Shown piece by piece: positions 1 to 8,027 of a stretch of 33,746 nt of DNA; position 1 is the first letter of the stretch, and every line of letters begins with the position of its first letter. The notes under the pieces are model-generated. The model was not told the origin of the DNA. It saw only the letters and a list, made by a program, of their open reading frames with translations, and ran no database searches. The stretch is from Burkholderiales bacterium PBB2. Lineage in GTDB: Bacteria > Pseudomonadota > Gammaproteobacteria > Burkholderiales > Burkholderiaceae_C. The DNA lies in contig NKIM01000032.1 of the NCBI GenBank assembly GCA_002255955.1, positions 23,801-57,546 of the forward strand, given 5' to 3'. A program made the position numbers and the translations under genes.

Positions 1-90
1 AGCTATGTGGATGACTTGATCCAGCTGTGCGGGCGCCTGCTGCGGCGCAAGCCGCGCGCCAACGCTGCCGCAACGACGGACCCGGCTTGA
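1..90 (+). CDS. C-terminal fragment of an unidentified protein
   Basis: An open frame enters from the left edge and ends at TGA 88-90. It gives 29 residues, beginning SYVDDLIQLCGRLLRRKP and closing with an Ala/Thr-rich tail. The fragment is basic and probably helical. It is too short for me to assign a family. It is taken as coding because it is open from the first base and the next gene follows 31 bp later in the same direction. Confidence 0.45.
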   Translation, partial: SYVDDLIQLCGRLLRRKPRANAAATTDPA

Positions 91-121
91 GTTTTTGATC
101 TCCAACCCCAGCTGAAATCCC

Positions 122-1237
122 ATGCGCACCGATCCAGCCCCCGAACCCTTGTTGCCCGATGCATCGCGCCGCCGCCTGAGCCTGGGGCTCGGCCTGGGGG
201 CGGTCCTGGCGCTCGGCGCCCTGGCGGGCTGCAAGCCCGAGGTTGCCGAGTCGGCCGCCGGCCTGGGCGAGGCGAGGGCGGCGGCGCCCCCGGCGAGTGC
301 GCCCGAATTTGCCGAGGTCAGCGTGCCCAGCCGCCTGTTCCAGGCCCAGGATCTGGATTGGCTGGACCTGTCCCGCCAACGCCCAGTGCCGGTACGGCTC
401 TATCTGCCGGCCGAGGGCCCGAACGCAGTTGGCTCCACAGGCTCGGCCGCCGGCCTGCCCTTGCTGCTCTTCTCGCACGGCTTGGGCGGCTCTCGGCGGG
501 GCTACAGCTATCTGGGTGCCTACCTGGCCTCGCAGGGGGTGGCCAGCTTGCATGTCCAGCATGTGGGCAGCGACCGAGGCCTGTGGACCGGCAATATCTT
601 CAGCCTGGTCGGCCGCTTGCAGGATGCCGCCAAGGAAAGCGAGGCCTTGAACCGCGTGGCCGATGTGCGCTTTGCCCTGGACCAGCTGCTGGCCAGCGAG
701 TTCGGCGAGCGGATCGACCCGCAGCGCATTGCCGCCGCCGGGCATTCCTACGGCGCCAACACCACCATGCTGCTGGCCGGCGCGCGGGTGCAGCGCCAGG
801 GTCAGGTTTTGCCTTTGCTGGAGCCGCGCATCAAGGCGGCCATCCTGATCTCGGCGCCGCCGTTTTACGGCGAGCGCGATCTGGCGCCCATCTTGCAGGA
901 CGTGCGCATCCCCAGCCTGCACATCACCGCCACCCAGGACGTGATCCAGGTGCCGGGCTATTACTCGGCCGCCGAGGATCGCATCAAGGTCTTCGAGGCC
1001 ATGGGTGGCCCGAGCAAGGCCCTGGCTGTGTTCGAAGGCGGCTCGCACAGCATCTTCACCGACCGCGCCGGTACCGGCGGCGTCAGCCTCAACCCCAAGG
1101 TCAAGGTGGCCACGCGTGAGTTGTCGCTGGCTTTTCTTGATCACGTCTTCGTCGGGCGCAAGGAGGGGCTGTCCCGCTGGAACGAGCGTTATGGAGCTCT
1201 GTTGCAACGCTGGCAGCCGGCGGCGGGCATGGCCTGA
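122..1237 (+). CDS. Alpha/beta hydrolase, predicted lipoprotein (PAF-acetylhydrolase/dienelactone hydrolase-like)
   Basis: This 371-residue protein has an N-terminal basic patch (SRRR), a hydrophobic stretch and a lipobox LAGC with Cys at residue 37, so it is probably a membrane-anchored lipoprotein facing the periplasm. The alpha/beta-hydrolase fold is supported by an oxyanion-region motif FSHGLGGSRRG (about 118-128), the nucleophile elbow GHSYG with Ser209, and a late GGSHSIF that supplies the likely catalytic His. This arrangement resembles bacterial platelet-activating-factor acetylhydrolase or chlorophyllase-type esterases. The substrate cannot be read from the sequence. The twin-arginine-like SRRR before the hydrophobic core leaves Tat export possible. 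A metallophosphoesterase gene follows 201 bp downstream on the same strand. Confidence 0.8.
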   Translation: MRTDPAPEPLLPDASRRRLSLGLGLGAVLALGALAGCKPEVAESAAGLGEARAAAPPASAPEFAEVSVPSRLFQAQDLDWLDLSRQRPVPVRLYLPAEGPNAVGSTGSAAGLPLLLFSHGLGGSRRGYSYLGAYLASQGVASLHVQHVGSDRGLWTGNIFSLVGRLQDAAKESEALNRVADVRFALDQLLASEFGERIDPQRIAAAGHSYGANTTMLLAGARVQRQGQVLPLLEPRIKAAILISAPPFYGERDLAPILQDVRIPSLHITATQDVIQVPGYYSAAEDRIKVFEAMGGPSKALAVFEGGSHSIFTDRAGTGGVSLNPKVKVATRELSLAFLDHVFVGRKEGLSRWNERYGALLQRWQPAAGMA

Positions 1238-1438
1238 GGCGAGGTCGCGGCTGGATGCCGCGCCATGTGCCGTTTGGCTCAGGCGGGCAGGGGATTGACT
1301 CGCAGCCCGCACGCCTGTGCGAGGCCTGGTTGGCATCGGTGTGCAGAGGTGCCGAAGCACACTGCGCTTCACGGATGTGTCATGGCGGCTGCGCACCATC
1401 GCGGCTTTCTTTCTCCTCGACCCGAGAACGCCACGACC

Positions 1439-3406
1439 ATGATGAAGACGAACAAGAAGTCCGCCCTGACCCCACGCGGGTGCCAGGTCTTGCTGGCCAG
1501 CCTGCCCCTGCTGCTGAGCGCCTGCGGCGGCTCCGGTGATGCGCCCAGTCCGGCGCCAGTGCCTGCCCCAGCACCGGCGCCGGCACCTGCGCCAGCCGAA
1601 GCCAAGGCCTTGAAGGTCGCCCTGTTGCCTGACACCCAGGGCGGTGGTTCGAATGTGTCGGTTCACCCCATGCGTGCGCTGCTGGAGCTGTACAAGCAGC
1701 AGAAGGTCGATGTGGTCCTAGTGGTCGGCGATCTGGCTGAGAACGGGTCGGCCGCCGAGTATCGCCAATGGCGAGAGGTGGCTGAGGCCTACAAGCCTTT
1801 CATGACCTTTCTGCCCATCATGGGCAACCACGACAACAAGGGCATGGATCAGGATTGGCATGATCTTGTCGCCGATTTCATCCCGGCCGATGCCGAGCAC
1901 ATGTCGGGCGCACGGAACAAGAACTACGCCGTGCTGCGCAACGGCGTGCTGCTGATCAATGTCTCTTACGGATGGATGCCGTTCGCCTACGATTTTGTCG
2001 AGCAGACCATCCTCAAGCACAAGGCCAAGGCACGCCATATCGTGCTGCAAACCCACAACTCGTTTGTCGGCAACAAGTACGGCCTGCTGCGTGAGCGCAT
2101 TGTCGAAGGCTACAAGTCGGAAGAGGGTGATGTGGCCTTCAAGGCGGTGTACGACAAATACCGCAAGCTGCTGGCCGAGCATGAGGTGGTCTATGTCTCC
2201 GGGCACGAGCATCTGTACGCGCGCAGCCTGATTCGTGATCCGGCGCAGCGCAATTTCATGCAGATCGTCTCCGGCAGTGCTTCCTACAAGGGCTACGAGA
2301 ATCGCTTTGGCGAGCATGAGTTGGTGCAGAACACCTTGATGCTCAAGGCCCGCACCGAGGCCACCGGCGCCTTGGATGTGAACGCATCCATCCTGGATTT
2401 CAAGGACGATGTGCTGGACTTCAAGGCCTGGTATGCCGAGCACAGCGTGATGAAAAACGAGGATGGCCTCAAGGAACTGGCACAGCCCAAATGGCAGCTC
2501 TTCGATCGCTTCCGGCGCAGTGCGGCACGCTGCGAGAAGGTCGTCTTCCCGGCCAGCTTCCCGGTCGAGATTCAGCGCAACAACGCCTACGACACCAACT
2601 ATCGCAGCAGCCCCTGCCCATCACCGCAAGGTGTATCGGCCCGCGTGCTCGACGGCGAGAACCTCACTTTCAACCGTCACGACACCCGCAGTCGCACCAT
2701 GAGCGCCGAGGCCGGCAAGACCGAGGCGGCCAACAACCGCGAGATGCTGTCGCTGATGCAGCGCTATATGTTCGTGGCCCATGAAAGCTGGCGCCCGAAC
2801 TTGAACAACAGCCAACGTGCGCGCCTGATCAAGGTCGGGACGCCCGAGGAAGAGGTTGAGGTGCGCGCCACCACCATCGATCTGAAGAAGCAACTGATCC
2901 TGTCCTGGGAAGCCAAGGCCGAAGGCACGGTTTCCGAAGTGCTCAATGTCAGTGGCACCGCTGGCCAGGGCGGCACCTATATTGACCCATATGGCCGCAG
3001 CAAGGACATCCGCGCCAGCACCGGCCTGCCCGGGTCTTTGGGCGATGGCAGCGAGCAAGGCAAGCGACCGGTGCAACTGCCGTCCTGGGCCAGCGGCAGC
3101 TGGAGTCTGGCGGCCGATGGCCAGGGCGATCCCTTTGTGCTCGAGTTCAGCCTGCCCAAGGATGGCAAGTCGGAGCAGCTGATGCTGGCCCGCCAGGATC
3201 CCGTCAGCGGTGCTTGGCGCCCGGTCGCCACTTCGGCCTGTCTGAGCCAGCGCGCCTATGTGCCGGCATTCCTGCTCGGCACGCCGCCCGATGTGGCGGC
3301 CAGTTGCTCGCTGGCCGAGGGCGTGGCCGGTTATGACGCGGCAAAGAAGGCCTTCTGGCTGCGCAGCCCGCGCGAAGGACGTTTTGCGCTGATCGCGCGC
3401 CCTTGA
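1439..3406 (+). CDS. Calcineurin-like metallophosphoesterase, predicted lipoprotein
   Basis: A predicted surface or periplasmic phosphoesterase of 655 residues. The open frame extends upstream to 1265, but the start at 1439 (or the adjacent ATG at 1442) is preferred because it begins a clean lipoprotein signal ending in LLSAC, with Cys at residue 29. A Pro/Ala-repeat linker follows (bases 1541-1597), written with mixed synonymous codons. The dimetal phosphoesterase motifs then appear in order: LPDTQ, VVGDLAENG, MGNHDNKG, QTHNSF and SGHEHLY. The C-terminal half (about 340-655) has no motif I recognise and may be a substrate-binding or wall-binding region. The family hydrolyses phosphomonoesters, diesters or nucleotides; the substrate here is unknown. 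Its 3' end converges on a minus-strand gene 26 bp away. Confidence 0.85.
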   Translation: MMKTNKKSALTPRGCQVLLASLPLLLSACGGSGDAPSPAPVPAPAPAPAPAPAEAKALKVALLPDTQGGGSNVSVHPMRALLELYKQQKVDVVLVVGDLAENGSAAEYRQWREVAEAYKPFMTFLPIMGNHDNKGMDQDWHDLVADFIPADAEHMSGARNKNYAVLRNGVLLINVSYGWMPFAYDFVEQTILKHKAKARHIVLQTHNSFVGNKYGLLRERIVEGYKSEEGDVAFKAVYDKYRKLLAEHEVVYVSGHEHLYARSLIRDPAQRNFMQIVSGSASYKGYENRFGEHELVQNTLMLKARTEATGALDVNASILDFKDDVLDFKAWYAEHSVMKNEDGLKELAQPKWQLFDRFRRSAARCEKVVFPASFPVEIQRNNAYDTNYRSSPCPSPQGVSARVLDGENLTFNRHDTRSRTMSAEAGKTEAANNREMLSLMQRYMFVAHESWRPNLNNSQRARLIKVGTPEEEVEVRATTIDLKKQLILSWEAKAEGTVSEVLNVSGTAGQGGTYIDPYGRSKDIRASTGLPGSLGDGSEQGKRPVQLPSWASGSWSLAADGQGDPFVLEFSLPKDGKSEQLMLARQDPVSGAWRPVATSACLSQRAYVPAFLLGTPPDVAASCSLAEGVAGYDAAKKAFWLRSPREGRFALIARP

Positions 3407-3432
3407 TCGAGGGAAAGCCGTCTTGTCTGCCT

Positions 3433-3723
3433 TCAGCCGGTGCGCCGCGGGTGGCGAGTGGCCTGGCCCTCGTTGCCGCGCTTGTAGTTGCCGGTGATCT
3501 TGGCCATGGCCTGCTGGCCTTGCTCGAAGCTGCCGGTGTTCAGAATGTGCAGCAGGGCGAGGGCGCGGTTGCCGCGCAGCAGGGCGACCTGACGGCCTTC
3601 GCGCAGCACTTCCAGGCTGCCGTCCTTGCGCTCGCGGTGGCTGTAGCCCAGGTCGAAGGGCCGGGCCGGGGCGGGGCTGAAATCCTCATCGCCGGCGGTG
3701 TCGGTCGGGCGCTGCTCGCTCAT
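3433..3723 (-). CDS. Conserved hypothetical protein, 96 aa
   Basis: A small soluble protein with a charged, acidic N-terminus and a central segment GSLEVLREGRQVALLRGNRA that looks like a short beta-rich unit. There is no signal peptide or membrane segment. Its start codon overlaps the stop of the DUF2164 gene by 4 bp (ATGA-type), so the two are translationally coupled and form an operon behind the photolyase. I do not recognise a family. The coding call rests on the overlap and on the intact frame. Confidence 0.65.
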   Translation of the reverse strand: MSEQRPTDTAGDEDFSPAPARPFDLGYSHRERKDGSLEVLREGRQVALLRGNRALALLHILNTGSFEQGQQAMAKITGNYKRGNEGQATRHPRRTG

Positions 3724-4004
3724 GGCTTCTTGCCCCGCACGCCGGCCTTGCCCTCGTACTTGCGCCAGTACTGGAACTCGTCCTCGTGGACTTCGATGTC
3801 CAGCTCGGCCACGCGTTGCTGCATGCGCTCCTGCACATCGGCCACCGCCTGGTTGTAGATCAGCGGGCCGATCTCTTCCAGGAAAAAGCCCAGCAGGCCG
3901 CCGGCGGCGATATTGCCGATGGGCTCGTCCATGTTGTGCTCGAAGTAGCGCTCGATCGAGCGAATTGCTTGCTCGCGCGCGGCTTTGGGGATCTCGATGC
4001 TCAT
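3720..4004 (-). CDS. DUF2164 family protein
   Basis: This 94-residue protein matches the DUF2164 pattern throughout: an N-terminal helix (AREQAIRSIERYFEHN), the segment IGNIAAGGLLGFFLEEIGP and the family hallmark YNQAVADVQERMQ. A basic C-terminal tail follows. The family is widespread in proteobacteria and has no established function. It starts 18 bp after the photolyase stop and overlaps the next gene by 4 bp, so it is probably cotranscribed with both. Family membership is recognised by sequence; a link to DNA repair is only an inference from the neighbourhood. Confidence 0.85.
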   Translation of the reverse strand: MSIEIPKAAREQAIRSIERYFEHNMDEPIGNIAAGGLLGFFLEEIGPLIYNQAVADVQERMQQRVAELDIEVHEDEFQYWRKYEGKAGVRGKKP

Positions 4005-4022
4005 CGCGGTTCGTTTTCTTTT

Positions 4023-5522
4023 TTACTCAATGGCCCGCGATTTGACCACTGCGTAGCGCGCCAAGGTGGCGGCGCGGGCCTCGTCGTGGCGCACGACGGG
4101 CGTGGGGTAGTCGCGGCCCAGCACCAGGCGGCAGGCCTCCAGCTCCAGCGGTTTGGCCAGCCAGGGCGCGTGGATCAGCTTCGGCGGCAGCTTGGCCAGC
4201 TGGGGCAGGTAGCGCTTGATGAACTTGCCTTCGGGATCGAACTTCTCGCTCTGCGTGACGGGGTTGAAGATGCGGAAGTAGGGCTGGGCGTCGCAACCGC
4301 TGGAGGAGGCCCATTGCCATCCGCCGTTGTTGGCGGCCAGGTCGAAGTCCAGCAGCTTTTCGGCGAAGTACGCCTCGCCGCGCCGCCAATCAATACCGAG
4401 GTCCTTGATCAGGAAACAGGCCGTCACCATGCGCAGGCGGTTGTGCATGTAGCCGCTCTGGTTGAGCTGCAGCATGGCGGCATCGACCAGGGGGTAGCCG
4501 GTCCGGCCCTCGCACCAGGCTTTGAACAGATGATCGGCCGCCGGGCCGCTGTCCCAGGTGATGGCGTCGTACTCGGGCCGGAAGGCGCGCACCATGGCAT
4601 GCGGGTGGTGGTGCATGACCTGGTGGTAGAAATCGCGCCAGATCAGCTCGGACAGCCAGACCTCGGCGCCGCGGTCGCCGCCCTGGGCGCGCTGCCAGGC
4701 TTCGCGCGCAAGGCGCCGGATCGAGATGGTGCCAAAGCGCAGGTGCAGGCTCAGGTAGCTGGGGCCCTTGACGGCGGGGAAGTTGCGCGAGGCCTCGTAC
4801 TGGTCCATGCGGTCCAGAAACTCCTCGAACAAGGCCTCGGCGCCGGAGGCACCCGCGCCCAGATGCGGGCTGAGATCGGTGGGCTCGAAGCCGATCTCGG
4901 CCAGGCTGGGCACGCCGCGGGCCAGGGCCGTGGGGGCCAGGCCCGCCGCGTGGCGGGCCACCGGGTAGCTGCTCAAGTAGAACTCGTTGATCTGGCGCAG
5001 CCAGGCGTTTTTGTAGGGGGTGAACACGCCGTAGGGCTTGCCGGCGCCGGTCAGCACCTCGTTGCGCTCGAACACCACATGGTCCTTGAAACTGCGCAGC
5101 TGGCAGGCAAAGCTGGCCAGGGCTTCTGCCACCTGGGCGTCGCGGGCCAGGGCCGCGGGCTCGTCGTCGTGGTTGCAGAACACGGCCTGCACCTCCAGCT
5201 CGGCCGCCAGGCGCGGGATATCCTCGGCCGCCCGGCCATGGCGCACGATCAGGCCGCCGCCGGGGCAGAGCGCGCGCAGGCCGGCGTCCAGCTCGACCAG
5301 GCTGCGCAGAATGAAGTCGACCCGGCGGTCGCTGCGGGGCAGGGCGTCGAGGATGTCGCGGTCTAGCACGAACACGCAGAAGACCTGTTGGGCCGCTCGC
5401 AAGGCCCGGTACAGGGCGGCCTGGTCGTCCACACGCAGGTCGCGGCGGAACCAGACCAGGGCGCGCGGCACGCGGCTGGAAGGGGCGGGGCTTGGATCGG
5501 AGGCATTTATTGGGCGCGTCAT
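4023..5522 (-). CDS. phrB: Deoxyribodipyrimidine photo-lyase (class I CPD photolyase)
   Basis: A flavoenzyme that uses blue light to split cyclobutane pyrimidine dimers in DNA. The 499 residues include the N-terminal antenna domain (ALVWFRRDLRVDDQAAL) and the C-terminal FAD domain with SELIWRDFYHQVM, GRTGYPLVDAAM, MHNRLRMV and NNGGWQW-ASSSGCDAQPYFRIFNP. These fit a class I CPD photolyase close to E. coli PhrB (472 aa). The open frame runs on upstream, but the start at 5522 is preferred: the conserved domain begins just after it and a divergent gene starts 33 bp away. I cannot tell the antenna cofactor (folate or deazaflavin) from sequence alone. It heads a three-gene minus-strand operon. Confidence 0.95.
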   Translation of the reverse strand: MTRPINASDPSPAPSSRVPRALVWFRRDLRVDDQAALYRALRAAQQVFCVFVLDRDILDALPRSDRRVDFILRSLVELDAGLRALCPGGGLIVRHGRAAEDIPRLAAELEVQAVFCNHDDEPAALARDAQVAEALASFACQLRSFKDHVVFERNEVLTGAGKPYGVFTPYKNAWLRQINEFYLSSYPVARHAAGLAPTALARGVPSLAEIGFEPTDLSPHLGAGASGAEALFEEFLDRMDQYEASRNFPAVKGPSYLSLHLRFGTISIRRLAREAWQRAQGGDRGAEVWLSELIWRDFYHQVMHHHPHAMVRAFRPEYDAITWDSGPAADHLFKAWCEGRTGYPLVDAAMLQLNQSGYMHNRLRMVTACFLIKDLGIDWRRGEAYFAEKLLDFDLAANNGGWQWASSSGCDAQPYFRIFNPVTQSEKFDPEGKFIKRYLPQLAKLPPKLIHAPWLAKPLELEACRLVLGRDYPTPVVRHDEARAATLARYAVVKSRAIE

Positions 5523-5543
5523 CCCGATAGTGTCGCCCGCGAA

Positions 5544-5549
5544 TAAAAT
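5544..5549 (+). promoter_or_regulatory. Candidate -10 element (TAAAAT) for yqgE operon
   Basis: TAAAAT lies 6 nt before the yqgE start codon within the 33-bp gap shared with the divergent phrB. With normal -10 to start-site spacing, transcription would begin at or next to the ATG, giving a leaderless mRNA. No good -35 hexamer is visible at 17 bp. Confidence 0.45.
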
Positions 5550-5555
5550 GCCTGC

Positions 5556-6134
5556 ATGCCTCAAGATCGGATCGTCCTCGCCAACCAGTTCCTGATCGCC
5601 ATGCCGGGCATGGCCGACGAGGCCTTCGCCGGCAGCGTCATCTACCTCTGTGAACACAATGAAAAAGGGGCGCTGGGCCTGGTCATCAACAAGCCCATCT
5701 CCCTGACCCTGGGCAGCTTGTTCGAAAAGGTCGAGCTGAGCCCGCCCAGCGAGGCGCTGGCTGCCACCGCCGTCTACTACGGCGGCCCGGTGCAGACCGA
5801 GCGCGGTTTCGTGCTGCACGAGCCGCTGGACGCCGAGGGCAAGCACTACAACGCCACCCTGGCCGTGCCCGGTGGCCTGGAAATGACCACCAGCCGCGAT
5901 GTGCTGGAGGCCTTGTCCAACGGCGCCGGCCCGCGCCGCGTGCTGGTCACCCTGGGCTACAGCGGCTGGGCCGCCGGCCAGCTGGAAGAAGAAATCGGTC
6001 GCAATGGCTGGCTGACGGTGGACGCCGAGCCCAACATCATCTTCGACACCCCGGTGGAACAGCGCTACGAGCGTGCGCTCGGCCTGCTGGGAGTGGACCC
6101 GCGCATGCTGAGCCAAGAGGCCGGCCACGCATGA
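5556..6134 (+). CDS. yqgE: YqgE/AlgH family protein (UPF0301)
   Basis: This 192-residue cytoplasmic protein contains the characteristic opening LANQFLIAMPGMAD, then GSVIYLCEHNEKGALGLVINKP and the later YYGGPVQTERGFVLH and LGYSGWAAGQLEEEI. These define the YqgE/AlgH family. Its biochemical role is not firmly established; AlgH was linked to alginate regulation in Pseudomonas. It directly precedes ruvX with a 4-bp overlap, the same pairing seen in many proteobacteria. The start is supported by the family N-terminus, although no Shine-Dalgarno sequence precedes it. Confidence 0.93.
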   Translation: MPQDRIVLANQFLIAMPGMADEAFAGSVIYLCEHNEKGALGLVINKPISLTLGSLFEKVELSPPSEALAATAVYYGGPVQTERGFVLHEPLDAEGKHYNATLAVPGGLEMTTSRDVLEALSNGAGPRRVLVTLGYSGWAAGQLEEEIGRNGWLTVDAEPNIIFDTPVEQRYERALGLLGVDPRMLSQEAGHA

Positions 6135-6562
6135 CCGCGCCGGCCCCAGCAACCCCCATTCCCGCACCGGCCGCCGCCGCCGTGCAGACGGCCCTGGCTT
6201 TTGACTATGGCAGCCGCCGCGTCGGCGTGGCCTATGGCAGCCGCTTCACCGGCCAGGCCGAGCCGCAGCGCCACATCGCCGTTGAGGGCGAGGCGCGCAT
6301 GCAAGCCATCGAGAAGCTGGTGCGCGAGTGGCAGCCCCAGGCCCTGGTCATCGGCGTGCCCTTCCACCCCGACGGTGCCGACCACGAGATCACCGCCCGC
6401 GCGCGCAAATTTGGCCGCCAGCTGAAGAGCCGCCTGCGCCTGCCCGTCTTCGAGGTGGACGAGCGCTACACCAGCGTCGAGGCCGAGAGCCAGGGCGCGC
6501 GCGATGTCGATTCGGCCGCGGCCGCCCTGATTCTTGAACAGTTTTTCAGAGAGAACACATGA
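6131..6562 (+). CDS. ruvX: Putative pre-16S rRNA nuclease / Holliday junction resolvase-like RuvX (YqgF)
   Basis: A 143-residue RNase H-fold protein of the YqgF family, implicated in final 5' processing of 16S rRNA. The acidic catalytic positions are visible: FDYGSRRVGVAYG near the N-terminus, the central VIGVPFHPDG, DERYTS, and a late Asp in DSAAAALILEQF. An Ala/Pro-rich extension of about 20 residues precedes the domain. The ATG overlaps the yqgE stop, and its own stop overlaps the pyrR start, so translation is coupled through all three genes. Confidence 0.93.
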   Translation: MTAPAPATPIPAPAAAAVQTALAFDYGSRRVGVAYGSRFTGQAEPQRHIAVEGEARMQAIEKLVREWQPQALVIGVPFHPDGADHEITARARKFGRQLKSRLRLPVFEVDERYTSVEAESQGARDVDSAAAALILEQFFRENT

Positions 6563-7059
6563 GCACTTTGCTACTGGATGCCGAGGCGATCTATGCCGAT
6601 CTGCTGCGCGGCGTGCAAAAATTCTGGCAGCCCGAGGCGGCGCTGGTGGGCATCTGGTCGGGCGGCGCCTGGCTGGCCGAGCGGCTGCAGCGCGATCTGG
6701 GTCTGGCCGGCCAGGCCGGCGTGATCTCCAGCTCCCTGCACCGCGATGACTTCGGCTCCAAAGGCATGTCGGCCAAGGCCGACCACACCAAGCTGCCTTT
6801 CGAGGTGGAAGGCCGCCACATCGTCCTGATCGACGATGTGCTCTACACCGGCCGCACCACGCGCGCCGTGATCAACGAGCTCTTCGATTTCGGCCGCCCG
6901 GCCAGCGTCACCCTGGCGGTGCTGGTGGACCGTGGCGGGCGCCAGCTGCCGATCGAGCCGGCCTTCTCGGCCGCGCGCGTGCACCTGCCGGCCGAACAGC
7001 GTCTGCGCCTGGCCAAGAGCGAGGACGGTCGTTTCAGTTTTGATGTCAAGGAAGGCTGA
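6559..7059 (+). CDS. pyrR: PyrR: uracil phosphoribosyltransferase / pyr regulator homologue
   Basis: A 166-residue phosphoribosyltransferase with the PRPP loop [17 protein letters not shown] (about 93-109) and the PyrR-type segments [10 protein letters not shown] and [12 protein letters not shown]. In Bacillus, PyrR binds pyr mRNA to control attenuation and also has uracil phosphoribosyltransferase activity. Here it sits inside the operon, 5 bp ahead of pyrB, and I see no PyrR-binding hairpin or terminator before pyrB. Whether it regulates or only salvages uracil is therefore open. Confidence 0.93.
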   Translation: MSTLLLDAEAIYADLLRGVQKFWQPEAALVGIWSGGAWLAERLQRDLGLAGQAGVISSSLHRDDFGSKGMSAKADHTKLPFEVEGRHIVLIDDVLYTGRTTRAVINELFDFGRPASVTLAVLVDRGGRQLPIEPAFSAARVHLPAEQRLRLAKSEDGRFSFDVKEG

Positions 7060-7064
7060 ACGCC

Positions 7065-8027
7065 ATGCTCTCCAAACGCAACCCCCAGCTGAACAAGCAC
7101 GGTGAGCTGGTTCACCTCTTGTCCATCGAAGGCCTGCCCCAGGCCATCATTCACCAGATCCTGGACACGGCCGGCACCTTTCTCTCGGTCAACGACCGCG
7201 AGGTCAAGAAGGTGCCTCTGCTGCGCGGCAAGTCGGTGTTCAATCTGTTCTTCGAGAACAGCACCCGCACCCGCACCACCTTCGAGATCGCGGCCAAGCG
7301 CCTGTCGGCTGATGTGCTGAACCTCGACATCGCTCGCTCCAGCACCGCCAAGGGCGAGACCCTGCTGGACACGGTGGCCAATCTCTCGGCCATGCATGCC
7401 GATATGTTCGTGGTGCGCCACAGCGAATCGGGCGCGCCCTACCTGATCGCCCAGCATTGCGCGCCCCATGTGCATGTGGTCAACGCCGGTGACGGCCGCC
7501 ATGCGCACCCGACCCAGGGCCTGCTCGATATGTACACGATCAGGCACTTCAAGAAGGACTTCCGCAATCTGACCGTGGCCATCGTCGGCGACATCGTGCA
7601 CTCGCGCGTGGCTCGCTCCGACATCCATGCGCTGAACATCCTGGGCGTGCCCGAGATCCGCGCGGTCGGCCCCAAGACCCTGGTGCCGGGCGACCTCAAG
7701 GACATGGGTGTGCGCGTCTGCCACGACATGGCCGAGGGCGTGCGCGATGCCGACGTCATCATCATGCTGCGCCTGCAGAACGAGCGCATGAGCGGCGCCA
7801 TGCTGCCCAGCGCCGGCGAGTTCTTCAAGAACTTCGGCCTGACGCCCGAGAAGCTGGCCCTGGCCAAGCCCGATGCCATCGTCATGCACCCGGGCCCCAT
7901 CAACCGGGGCGTGGAAATCGCCTCCACCGTGGCCGATGGCGCGCAAAGCGTGATCCTGCCGCAGGTGACCTTCGGCATCGCCGTGCGCATGGCCGTGATG
8001 TCCATCTTGGCAGGAAACGAAGCATGA
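7065..8027 (+). CDS. pyrB: Aspartate carbamoyltransferase catalytic subunit
   Basis: Catalyses carbamoyl phosphate plus aspartate to carbamoyl aspartate, the committed step of pyrimidine synthesis. The 320 residues carry the carbamoyl-phosphate site [12 protein letters not shown], the later HPTQGLLD, and the aspartate-side MRLQNERM and [11 protein letters not shown]. No pyrI regulatory-subunit gene is nearby. Instead pyrB overlaps the pyrX gene by 4 bp, the arrangement of the larger (class A) ATCases in which a dihydroorotase-like protein is the partner. Confidence 0.96.
   Translation: MLSKRNPQLNKHGELVHLLSIEGLPQAIIHQILDTAGTFLSVNDREVKKVPLLRGKSVFNLFFENSTRTRTTFEIAAKRLSADVLNLDIARSSTAKGETLLDTVANLSAMHADMFVVRHSESGAPYLIAQHCAPHVHVVNAGDGRHAHPTQGLLDMYTIRHFKKDFRNLTVAIVGDIVHSRVARSDIHALNILGVPEIRAVGPKTLVPGDLKDMGVRVCHDMAEGVRDADVIIMLRLQNERMSGAMLPSAGEFFKNFGLTPEKLALAKPDAIVMHPGPINRGVEIASTVADGAQSVILPQVTFGIAVRMAVMSILAGNEA

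Noticed and set aside
122-232. Tat signal peptide on the alpha/beta hydrolase
   Set aside because: SRRRLSLG only partly fits the twin-arginine consensus, and the LAGC lipobox is explained by a Sec lipoprotein signal. Kept as a possibility only.
1238-1438. 201-bp gap between the hydrolase and phosphoesterase genes as a possible extra N-terminal extension or small gene
   Set aside because: The phosphoesterase frame stays open to 1265, but that extension has no similarity to a signal peptide or domain, while the lipoprotein signal begins at 1439. No convincing promoter or hairpin was seen.
3786-5366. Plus-strand open frame of 526 codons opposite phrB
   Set aside because: Photolyase on the minus strand is unambiguous. 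The plus-strand translation is Gly/Ala/Gln/His-rich without motifs.
6559-7065. PyrR-controlled attenuator before pyrB
   Set aside because: Only 5 bp separate pyrR and pyrB, and no hairpin with a T-tract is present there.
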